The notes beneath the pieces were generated by a model that was not told where the DNA came from, made no database searches, and saw only the letters and a program-made list of their open reading frames with translations. Shown here piece by piece: positions 41,849 through 49,011 of a DNA stretch of 64,000 bases (the stretch's first letter is position 1; every line of letters starts with the position of its first letter). The stretch lies in contig FOZF01000001.1 in NCBI GenBank assembly GCA_900113425.1, positions 347,603-411,602 of the forward strand, given 5' to 3'. The position numbers were made by a program, and so were the translations under genes. The stretch is from Stenotrophomonas maltophilia (GTDB lineage Bacteria; Pseudomonadota; Gammaproteobacteria; Xanthomonadales; Xanthomonadaceae).

Positions 41849-43180
41849 ATGAACACCCTGGCGCCCCGCGACCCTTCGGCCCCTGCCCCGGCCAGCCTGG
41901 GTGCGCTCAATGCCTCGGTGGCGGTACCTGACAAGGGCCACTGGTGGTTCCGCCTGCTGGCGTTCCTCGGCCCGGGCTACATGATCTCGGTCGGCTACAT
42001 GGATCCTGGCAACTGGGCCACCGACCTGGCAGGCGGCTCACGCTTCGGCTACCTGCTGCTGTCGGTCATCCTCGTGTCCAATCTGATGGCGGTGATCCTG
42101 CAGGCGCTGTCGGCACGGCTGGGTATCGCCACCGGGCTGGATCTGGCCCAGGCCTGTCGCGCGCGCTATCCGAAGCCGGTCAACCTGGCCCTGTGGGCGC
42201 TGTGCGAGGCAGCCATCATCGCCTGCGACCTGGCCGAGGTGATCGGCACCGCCATCGCACTGAAGCTGCTGTTCGACCTGCCGCTGCTGTGGGGCGCAGT
42301 GATCACCGCGCTGGACACGCTGCTGGTGCTGCTGCTGATGAACCGCGGCTTTCGCGCGCTGGAGGCCTTCGTCATCGCGCTGCTGATGGTGATCTTCGCC
42401 TGCTTCGTGGTCCAGATCGCGATGGCCGCGCCACCGGTCATGGCGGTGCTTGGCGGCTTCGTTCCACGCGCACAGGTGGTCACCGATCCGCACGCCCTGT
42501 ACATCGCGATCGGCATCATCGGCGCCACGGTCATGCCGCACAACCTGTACCTCCACTCGTCCATCGTGCAGACCCGAGCGTACCCACGTACCGACGAGGG
42601 TCGCCGCAGCGCGCTGCGCTGGGCGGTGACCGACAGCACACTGGCCCTGACGCTGGCACTGTTCATCAACGCCAGCATCCTGATCCTGGCCGCGGCCGTA
42701 TTCCATGCCAACGGCCGCTTCGACGTGGAAGACATCGAGCAGGCGCATCAGCTGCTGGCGCCGATGCTGGGCGTGGGTGCCGCGGCGACGCTGTTCGCGT
42801 TGGCACTGCTGGCGTCGGGCCTGAATTCCACGGTGACCGCGACGCTGGCCGGGCAGATCGTGATGGAGGGCTTCCTGCGCCTTCGCCTGCCACCGTGGCT
42901 GCGGCGGCTGCTGACCCGGGCGCTGGCGATCATTCCGGTGGTGGTGGTGATCGTGCTGTTCGGCGACCAGGGCGCGGTGAAGCTGCTGGTGCTGAGCCAG
43001 GTGGTGCTGTCGATGCAGCTGCCGTTCGCGATCATTCCGCTGGTGCGGATCGTGACCGACAAGGTGACCATGGGCGCACTGGTGGCGCCGCGATGGCTGG
43101 GCACGACCGCCTGGCTGATCGCGCTGGTGATCGTGGCGCTGAACGTGAAGCTGCTGGTGGATACCTTCGCCGGCACCTGA
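41849..43180 (+). CDS. mntH: Mn(II)/proton symporter MntH (Nramp)
   Basis: This 443-residue inner-membrane Nramp transporter has eleven predicted helices. The metal-binding motifs are both present: [17 protein letters not shown] in helix 1 (Asp-Pro-Gly-Asn) and [19 protein letters not shown] in helix 6 (Met-Pro-His). It imports Mn(II) and to a lesser extent Fe(II). The MntR palindrome lies immediately upstream. Together with the TonB receptor it could form a complete outer-to-inner-membrane manganese route. It is convergent with the ribonucleotide reductase operon. Confidence 0.96.
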   Translation: MNTLAPRDPSAPAPASLGALNASVAVPDKGHWWFRLLAFLGPGYMISVGYMDPGNWATDLAGGSRFGYLLLSVILVSNLMAVILQALSARLGIATGLDLAQACRARYPKPVNLALWALCEAAIIACDLAEVIGTAIALKLLFDLPLLWGAVITALDTLLVLLLMNRGFRALEAFVIALLMVIFACFVVQIAMAAPPVMAVLGGFVPRAQVVTDPHALYIAIGIIGATVMPHNLYLHSSIVQTRAYPRTDEGRRSALRWAVTDSTLALTLALFINASILILAAAVFHANGRFDVEDIEQAHQLLAPMLGVGAAATLFALALLASGLNSTVTATLAGQIVMEGFLRLRLPPWLRRLLTRALAIIPVVVVIVLFGDQGAVKLLVLSQVVLSMQLPFAIIPLVRIVTDKVTMGALVAPRWLGTTAWLIALVIVALNVKLLVDTFAGT

Positions 43181-43251
43181 CGGCAGAGCGCCGCTGCCAT
43201 GCAGGGCCATGCTCGACTCACGTGTGCAGCGCTGCCGAGCCTGGCCCCGCT

Positions 43252-43578
43252 CTACAGATGCTGGGCGATGGCGGCTTCGATCTGCTGTGGCGACTGGAAT
43301 CCGGCCAGGCGGATGCGCTCGTTGCCGTCACGGAACAGCGCAAGCGTTGGTGTCTGGCGCAGCCCCAGCTCCCTGAAGAAGGCTTCACCCAGCACTTCCA
43401 GCTGCACCCGCAGCAGGGTCATGCCCTGCCCCGCGCCGCCGCTGGCGACACGCCGCAGGGACATCTCCAGCATCCGGCACCCCGGGCACTGGTCCTTGTG
43501 GAAATCCACCAGGACCCGGGGGTGTTCGGCCAGCAGCTGCTGGAGCTGCTCAGGCGTGGTGGCGTCGATGATCTGCAT
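43252..43578 (-). CDS. Thioredoxin-like protein of the ribonucleotide reductase operon
   Basis: This 108-residue cytosolic thioredoxin-fold protein has VDFHKDQCPGCRMLEM as its active-site segment (CPGC) and cis-Pro in LRQTPTLALF. It overlaps the flavodoxin gene by 29 bp and is the last gene of the nrdA-nrdB-flavodoxin unit. A role as the dedicated electron donor of the reductase, like NrdH, is likely. CPGC differs from thioredoxin's CGPC. Confidence 0.85.
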   Translation of the reverse strand: MQIIDATTPEQLQQLLAEHPRVLVDFHKDQCPGCRMLEMSLRRVASGGAGQGMTLLRVQLEVLGEAFFRELGLRQTPTLALFRDGNERIRLAGFQSPQQIEAAIAQHL

Positions 43579-44029
43579 CGGTGGTACTCCGGTAATGGGC
43601 CAGGACCGCGTCGATCCAGGCGTCGATGGCCGCGGCGTGGCGCTCGCCGTGCGGCATCTGTTCAATTTCCAGCGGCGGGTAGCCGCTGTGGAAGTAGCGG
43701 ATCAGGCGGTGGACGGCGCCGCAGTAGTACTCCTGGCCCCACTGTGTCTCGCCGGTGCCGAACACCGCCACCTGTCGCGGCCGCTGCCCCTGCCCCGCAA
43801 TGCCGGCCACCCACGCCTTCATCTCCGCCGGTGTGCGACCGGCGTTGTCGGTCCAGCTGCCCAGCAGCACGAGGTCGGCTTCATCGGCAGCCAGCGAAGC
43901 CGGCTGGCGCAGGTCATCGGCCTCCTGCCAATGCACCGCGTGACCCGCCGCGCGACAACGCTCGGCGATCTGCCGCCCCAGCTCCCGGGTATTGCCACTG
44001 AGCGAGGCGACCACGATCAGGATGCCCAG
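43550..44029 (-). CDS. Flavodoxin linked to ribonucleotide reductase (NrdI-like role)
   Basis: This flavodoxin-fold protein has the FMN phosphate loop ASLSGNTRE at its N terminus. GSWTDNAGRTP and FGTGETQWGQEYYCGAVHRL form the isoalloxazine loops. No ATG/GTG/TTG lies at the ideal place. A CTG at 44029, 6 nt after AGGGG, gives the canonical start MGILIVVASLSGNT; alternatives are ATG 44092 inside nrdB or GTG 44014. It sits between nrdB and a thioredoxin gene, which suggests that it reduces or activates the NrdB metal centre as NrdI does in class Ib. It is not a typical NrdI by sequence. Confidence 0.82.
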   Translation of the reverse strand: MGILIVVASLSGNTRELGRQIAERCRAAGHAVHWQEADDLRQPASLAADEADLVLLGSWTDNAGRTPAEMKAWVAGIAGQGQRPRQVAVFGTGETQWGQEYYCGAVHRLIRYFHSGYPPLEIEQMPHGERHAAAIDAWIDAVLAHYRSTTDADHRRHHA

Positions 44030-44042
44030 CGCCTGCCCCTGC

Positions 44043-45083
44043 TCAGAGATCGTCGAAGCCGTTGTCGACGTTGGTCTTCTTGTAACTTGCATTGCGCATC
44101 TCGAAGAAGTCGGTCTTGGTTTCGGTGAAGTTATCGGCGTAGGCCTTGATCCACGGCATCACATTGTCGGTCGTATCGCTGTACAGCCGCTCGATACCAA
44201 GCATGCCGGCCATCTTGTTGGCGCGGTACTTCACGTAGCGCACCATCTCGTCCACATCGATGCCGTCGATGCCATCCAGCACTTCCGACGACCATTGCGT
44301 CTCCAGGGTGATGGCATGCTCGAAGGCATCGTGTACGTAGGCAGTCAGCTCGTTGGTCTGCAGTTCCGGATTCTCGCCGACGATGGCGCGGATCACCTCG
44401 CTGATGAACTTGGTATGGGCGAGCTCGTCGCGGTTGATGAAGCTGATGATCTTGCCGGTGCCGGTCATGCGGTTCTGCCGCACCAGGTTGTAGAAGAAGG
44501 CAAAGCCGGAATAGAAGTTGATGCCTTCCAGGATCGACGACTGTATCAGCGACCTCAGCAGCGTCTCGGCGGTCTTGTCGCGCATGAAGTCGTCGTACGC
44601 CTGCATGATCGGCGCATTGCGGCTGATGATGGTCGGATGCGTGCGGGCCAGTTCGAACACCCGGTTCTGGTTGGGCAGATCGGTGATCGACGCCAGCACA
44701 TAGCTGTAGCTTTCGTTATGTATCACTTCCTGCTGGCCGATGATCGCCGCATTGGCATGCGCGGCCGGATCGGTGATGTACTCGGCGACGTTGTAGATGA
44801 ACCGGGTCTGCGGCGAATCGAGCGTGGCCAGCAGGCCGATGATCGAGTCGTAGGCATTCTTCTCGCGTCCGGACAGTTCGCCGTACTGGCGTGCGTCCAG
44901 CTTCATGTCCACTTCGTCGGGAATCCAGAAGTTGGTCGACAGTTCCTTGTACGCCCGATAGAACGAGGGGTACGGAATATCGTTCCAGTTCAGTATGCCG
45001 CTGGTGCGGCCGTTGATGATGCCGGTGCTGCGGTTGGGATGGCGTGGTTCAAGGATCTTGATGCGGTCAAGGGGCGTTGCCAT
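44043..45083 (-). CDS. nrdB: Ribonucleotide reductase beta subunit
   Basis: This 346-residue radical-generating subunit has metal ligands in GQQEVIHNESYSYVL (Glu, His; the Tyr that would bear the radical is present), ILEGINFYSGFAFFY (Glu) and NRDELAHTKF (Glu, His). The C terminus (NASYKKTNVDNGFDDL) should dock on the alpha subunit. The ATG at 45083 is chosen over an upstream frame running through two SMAG repeats. Neighbouring flavodoxin, thioredoxin and mntH genes raise the possibility of a manganese-loaded centre, which sequence alone cannot settle. Confidence 0.93.
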   Translation of the reverse strand: MATPLDRIKILEPRHPNRSTGIINGRTSGILNWNDIPYPSFYRAYKELSTNFWIPDEVDMKLDARQYGELSGREKNAYDSIIGLLATLDSPQTRFIYNVAEYITDPAAHANAAIIGQQEVIHNESYSYVLASITDLPNQNRVFELARTHPTIISRNAPIMQAYDDFMRDKTAETLLRSLIQSSILEGINFYSGFAFFYNLVRQNRMTGTGKIISFINRDELAHTKFISEVIRAIVGENPELQTNELTAYVHDAFEHAITLETQWSSEVLDGIDGIDVDEMVRYVKYRANKMAGMLGIERLYSDTTDNVMPWIKAYADNFTETKTDFFEMRNASYKKTNVDNGFDDL

Positions 45084-45099
45084 GGTGTTACCTGCAGAG

Positions 45100-45174
45100 G
45101 GTAGCGCCGGGCCGTGCCCGGCGGAATGTACGAAGGCCGTGTCCTGCACTGGCCGGGCATGGCCCGGCGCTGCC
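45100..45174. repeat. Inverted pair of SMAG repeats between nrdA and nrdB
   Basis: A plus-oriented GGTAGCGCCGGGCCGTGCCC element (45100-45124) faces a minus-oriented, slightly diverged copy ending CGGCGCTGCC (45151-45174), 26 bp apart. Each can fold alone or both can pair into a long hairpin in the nrdA-nrdB mRNA. In other bacteria such paired REPs slow 3' decay and tune downstream expression. Confidence 0.82.
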
Positions 45175-45183
45175 GCAGGGTCA

Positions 45184-47547
45184 TCAGCTTGAACACCACT
45201 CGCATTCGCTGATGTCGATGTCGTTGGAGCGCACGTAGTAGGTGGTCTTCAGTCCCGCGCGCCATGCGCTCAGGTGCAGCTCCAGCAACGTGCTCGCACG
45301 GATGGTGCTGGGCACATACAGGTTGAAGCTGATCGACTGGTCCACATGGCGCTGGCGCCGGGCGTTCTGCCGGACGCTGGCGAACTGGTCCACCTTGTAG
45401 GCGCCCTTCTCGTAGTACGGCCAGGTTTCCAGCGACAGCCCGGGGGCCGCGACCGGCCGTCGGAAGTCCTTCTTTTCCTCGTAGTAGAACGCGCTGTAGA
45501 TGGGATCGATCGAGGCGGTGGAACCGGCGATCTGGGCGGTGCTCATGTTCGGCGCGACCGCCAGCAGCCAGCCATTGCGCAGGCCATGGCGGGCCACCTC
45601 ACGTGCCAGCCCCTCCCAGGCCGCATCACGGTAATCACGGTCGCTGAAATAGCGGCCGGTGTGCCAGTCGCTGCCGGCGAACATCGGATAGTGGCCCTTC
45701 TCTTTCGCCAGTTCGGCGCTGGCCTGGATGGTCAGGAAGTTGATGCGCTCGTACAGGCGGTCGGCCAGCGCCTCGGCCTCCGGCGATTCCCACGGGATCG
45801 CCTGCTGCGCCAGCAGGTGATGCCAGCCGAACGTGCCCAGGCCAATGGCCCGGTACTTGCGGTTGGTGATCGTGGCCTGCGGCACCGGCAAGGCATTGAG
45901 ATCGATCACGTTGTCCAGCATGCGCACCTGGATCGGGATCAACCGCTCCAGCACGTCCTTCGCCAGCAGATCGTCCGGCGCGGTGACCGCCCGTCCAAGA
46001 TTGATCGAGGACAGGTTGCACACCACGAAATCGCCGGCGCGGCGGGTGGTGACGATCTGGTCGCCGCTGACGATCTCCTGGATCATCCGCGTCGGGCTCA
46101 TGTTCTGCAGGATCTCGGTGCACAGGTTGCTGGAATAGACCATGCCCGCATGCTTGTTCGGGTTTCTGCGATTGACTTCATCGCGGTAGAACAGGAACGG
46201 ATTGCCGGTCTCCAGCTGGCTGAGCATGATGCGCTTGAACAGATCGATCGCACGCACGGTGCGCCGGCTGATGCGCTCGTCGGCCACCAGCTCCGCGTAG
46301 CGGTCGCGGAAGCTGCCCGCCCCGCGCGTCTCATCGTAGAAATCCTGCAGGTACCAGCCCTTGGCCTGCTTCACTTCATGCGGATCGAACAGGTACCAGT
46401 CGGCACGGCGCTCGACCGCCTCCATGAACAGATCGGGCACGCAGACCGAAGTGAACACATCATGCGCGCGCAGTCGCTGGTCGCCGTTGTTCAGGCGCAG
46501 ATCGAGGAAGGCCTCGATGTCGCGGTGCCAGATGTCCAGGTACACCGCCACCGCGCCTTTGCGCTGGCCGAGCTGATCGACCGATACCGCGGTGTTGTTG
46601 AGCTGCTTGATCCATGGCACGACGCCGCCCGACGAGTTGGGCACGCCGCGGATCGGCGCTCCGCTGCTGCGCACGTAGCCCAGGTAGGCGCCGACACCCC
46701 CGCCGTGCTTGGACACGCGGGCGATGTCCGTATTGGAGTCATAGATGCCCTGCAGGCTGTCGTCCACCGTATCGATGAAGCAGCTGGACAGCTGTCCACC
46801 GACCTTGCCGGCGTTGGCCAGTGTCGGCGTGGCCACCGTCATGTACAGGTTGGACAGCGCCCAGTAGGCCTCGCCGACCAGCTGCATGCGCCGCTCACGC
46901 GGCTTCTCCTCCTGCATCAGGTACAGGGCGATGGTCAGCCAGCGCTCCTGCGGCAACTCGTACACCTCGCGGCTGCGGTCGCTGGCCAGGTAGCGCGTCG
47001 CCAGCAGGTACAGGCCGTTGTAGGCGAACAGGCGGTCGCGGTCGGGATCGATCATCTCTCCGGCCTGCTGCAGCTCCTCCTTCGAGTAGCAGCGCAGGAT
47101 GTCATTGCTGTAGACGCCACGGTCGGCCAGGCTTTCCTGCAGGCCCACGTAGGAGCCGTACTTCAGGCTGACATCGTAGAAACGGTTGCGGCTGGCGCGC
47201 TTGTACAGGCGGCGCAGGTAGATGCGGGCGGCGAACCGTTCCCAGTCCGGCGCGACGAGGTCCACACGGGATTCCGCCTCGCGGATCAGCAGGTCCACCA
47301 GGTCGTCGGCACTGATGCTGGGCTTGCGCTCGACCATCGCCTGTACCACGCGACGGTAGTCGGCCACATCCAGCTGCGGGAACTCGGCATGGATGGCGTC
47401 GATGCTGCGCTGCAGGCGCCCGGCGTCGAACGGCAGGCGACGGTTGCCCGCCTCCTTGGTGATCCAGGTCGGCACGCGCTCGCCACCGGCGCGCATGGCG
47501 TCGCCGGCGCCGGCCGGATCGGCCGCGCGGTAGGTGTATTCGGTCAT
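45184..47547 (-). CDS. nrdA: Ribonucleotide reductase alpha subunit
   Basis: This 787-residue catalytic subunit has an N-terminal ATP cone (about 25-115), which implies dATP feedback. Active-site residues appear in LSSCFIDTVDDSLQGIYD (Cys), SSNLCTEILQ (radical Cys, Glu), CNLSSINLGR (Cys) and ATITNRKYRAIGLG. The C-terminal CEWC pair takes electrons from thioredoxin. The ATG at 47547 begins MTEYTYRAADPAG. The promoter with two NrdR-like boxes lies about 270 bp upstream. nrdB follows after an SMAG pair. Confidence 0.95.
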   Translation of the reverse strand: MTEYTYRAADPAGAGDAMRAGGERVPTWITKEAGNRRLPFDAGRLQRSIDAIHAEFPQLDVADYRRVVQAMVERKPSISADDLVDLLIREAESRVDLVAPDWERFAARIYLRRLYKRASRNRFYDVSLKYGSYVGLQESLADRGVYSNDILRCYSKEELQQAGEMIDPDRDRLFAYNGLYLLATRYLASDRSREVYELPQERWLTIALYLMQEEKPRERRMQLVGEAYWALSNLYMTVATPTLANAGKVGGQLSSCFIDTVDDSLQGIYDSNTDIARVSKHGGGVGAYLGYVRSSGAPIRGVPNSSGGVVPWIKQLNNTAVSVDQLGQRKGAVAVYLDIWHRDIEAFLDLRLNNGDQRLRAHDVFTSVCVPDLFMEAVERRADWYLFDPHEVKQAKGWYLQDFYDETRGAGSFRDRYAELVADERISRRTVRAIDLFKRIMLSQLETGNPFLFYRDEVNRRNPNKHAGMVYSSNLCTEILQNMSPTRMIQEIVSGDQIVTTRRAGDFVVCNLSSINLGRAVTAPDDLLAKDVLERLIPIQVRMLDNVIDLNALPVPQATITNRKYRAIGLGTFGWHHLLAQQAIPWESPEAEALADRLYERINFLTIQASAELAKEKGHYPMFAGSDWHTGRYFSDRDYRDAAWEGLAREVARHGLRNGWLLAVAPNMSTAQIAGSTASIDPIYSAFYYEEKKDFRRPVAAPGLSLETWPYYEKGAYKVDQFASVRQNARRQRHVDQSISFNLYVPSTIRASTLLELHLSAWRAGLKTTYYVRSNDIDISECEWCSS

Positions 47548-47814
47548 GGTCCTGCGTCTCCAGGCTCGCACGCACGATTGCGCCGATGCCGTGGCAGCCC
47601 CGCACGCGATACCGGCGCATGGGGCGATCGGGTGGGATGCCAAAGCGCGGGAACACCAGGTCGTCGGCAAGTGCCTGCGCCTGCGGCCGGTATCCGGGCC
47701 GTGGGGGCGACCTGAGTCCGCACGAGGGCGGCCGCGTCGACACGGCAAGCCTTCAGGGGCGGGCCGCGGGACGTGTCTTGCATCGTCCGGCGGCGGCGGC
47801 TGACCGGGAGTGAC
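47548..47814 (-). other. Long 5' leader of nrdA
   Basis: If the promoter at 47821-47849 is used, the nrdA mRNA has an untranslated leader of about 265 nt. It is GC-rich and holds no supported gene. No known riboswitch consensus was recognised. Short open frames exist but show no protein-like features. Confidence 0.45.
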
Positions 47815-47816
47815 GG

Positions 47817-47864
47817 ACCCAACATAGTGGGGATGATGGATATCGTCAACACAATATGCAGTAA
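47817..47864 (-). promoter_or_regulatory. nrdA promoter with two NrdR-like boxes
   Basis: On the minus strand, TTGACG (47849-47844), a 17-bp spacer and TATGTT (47826-47821) form a near-consensus sigma-70 promoter. ACCCAACATAGTGGGG (47817-47832) covers the -10, and ACACAATATGCAGTAA (47849-47864) meets the -35. Both resemble the NrdR consensus acaCwAtATaTwGwgt. Their 32-bp spacing equals the three helical turns typical of paired NrdR sites. Confidence 0.72.
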
Positions 47865-47979
47865 AAGGCGCCGGCCGCGACGAACCGTCGCAGGATGCCG
47901 TGTTGCGTCTGCGCCGTCTTGTCGACGCCGCGCGCATCCCCACTTCGATACAACCTCCACTTTCCGCGGAACATCCCCC

Positions 47980-48957
47980 ATGCGCGCTGCCCAGTATTCC
48001 TCCTTCGGCGATCCGTCCGACGTCCTTGCCGCCGCCGAGGCCGCCCTGCCCGAACCCGGTCCCGGCGAGGTGCGCATCCGTACCGTGCTGGCCTCCATCC
48101 ACAACCACGATCTGCTGACCGTGCGCGGCCTGTATGGCTACAAGCCGACCCTGCCGGCGATCGGTGGCAGCGAGGCACTGGGCGTGGTCGATGCGGTGGG
48201 CGACGGCGTCGACGGCCTTCGGATCGGTCAGCGTGTCGCCGCCGCCTCGGTATACGGCACCTGGGCCGAAGCGTTCATCGCGCCGGCACGGATGGTGATT
48301 CCGATGCCGGAATCGATCCCCGACGAGACCGCTGCGCAGCTGATTGCCATGCCGCTCAGTGCCCTGATGCTGCTGGAATTCCTGCATGTCGAGCCGGGCC
48401 AGTGGATCGTCCAGAACACCGCCAACGGCGCGGTCGGCAAGTCACTGGCGATGCTGGCGCGGGCGCGTGGTATCCATGTGGCCAACCTGGTGCGCAACGC
48501 CGATGCGGTCGCGCAGCTGCAGGCGCTCGGCATCGATCATGTATTCGATACCTCGGTGGACGGCTGGAAGGACCGCGTGCGTGAAGTGACCGGTGAAGCG
48601 CAGGCGGCGGCCGCCGTGGATTCCATCGGCGGCGACGCCAGCGGTGACCTGCTCGACCTGCTCGGCCATCACGGCACGCTGGTGTCGTTCGGCGTGATGA
48701 GCGGCGAGCCCATGCGCATCCCCGCCGGTGGCCTGATCTACAAGGAGGCCACCGTGAAGGGCTTCTGGGGCAGCAAGGTCAGCCAGGCGATGGCGGTGGA
48801 CGACAAGCGACGGCTGGTGGGCGAACTGCTGCAGCGTGCGACGGGGGGTGAACTCACGCTGCCGGTTGAACAGGTGTTCGCACTCGACGATATCGCCGCG
48901 GCGGTCAAGGCCGGCGCAGGTTCCGGCCGCAACGGCAAGGTGCTGCTGCGCCCGTGA
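47980..48957 (+). CDS. MDR-superfamily oxidoreductase (enoyl reductase/quinone reductase-like)
   Basis: This 325-residue medium-chain reductase has an N-terminal GroES-like fold (MRAAQYSSFGDPSDVL) and a Rossmann domain with QNTANGAVGKSLAMLARARGI, a variant of the mitochondrial 2-enoyl thioester reductase (MECR/ETR) nucleotide loop. No zinc-ligand cysteines are seen, so it is probably zinc-independent and NADPH-linked. It is monocistronic, divergent from nrdA. Substrate unknown: enoyl thioester or quinone. Confidence 0.83.
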   Translation: MRAAQYSSFGDPSDVLAAAEAALPEPGPGEVRIRTVLASIHNHDLLTVRGLYGYKPTLPAIGGSEALGVVDAVGDGVDGLRIGQRVAAASVYGTWAEAFIAPARMVIPMPESIPDETAAQLIAMPLSALMLLEFLHVEPGQWIVQNTANGAVGKSLAMLARARGIHVANLVRNADAVAQLQALGIDHVFDTSVDGWKDRVREVTGEAQAAAAVDSIGGDASGDLLDLLGHHGTLVSFGVMSGEPMRIPAGGLIYKEATVKGFWGSKVSQAMAVDDKRRLVGELLQRATGGELTLPVEQVFALDDIAAAVKAGAGSGRNGKVLLRP

Positions 48958-48981
48958 TGGCGTGGCTGCGCGCCACCACGG

Positions 48982-49005
48982 ACCGCCGGGCCATGCCCCG
49001 GCGGT
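48982..49005. repeat. SMAG-like palindrome / bidirectional terminator
   Basis: ACCGCCGGG-CCATGC-CCCGGCGGT forms a 9-bp perfect stem between convergent genes. It resembles the inner part of the SMAG elements but lacks the GTAG head. It can serve as terminator for both neighbours. Confidence 0.6.
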
Positions 49006-49011
49006 TGCACG

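Noticed and set aside
45274..47715. 813-codon open frame on the plus strand opposite nrdA
   Set aside because: Translation is His/Gln/Arg/Val-rich without motifs, while the other strand is an unmistakable ribonucleotide reductase.
47548..47814. Cobalamin riboswitch in the nrdA leader
   Set aside because: No B12-box-like sequence was seen, and the enzyme is oxygen-dependent class I, for which NrdR control is expected.
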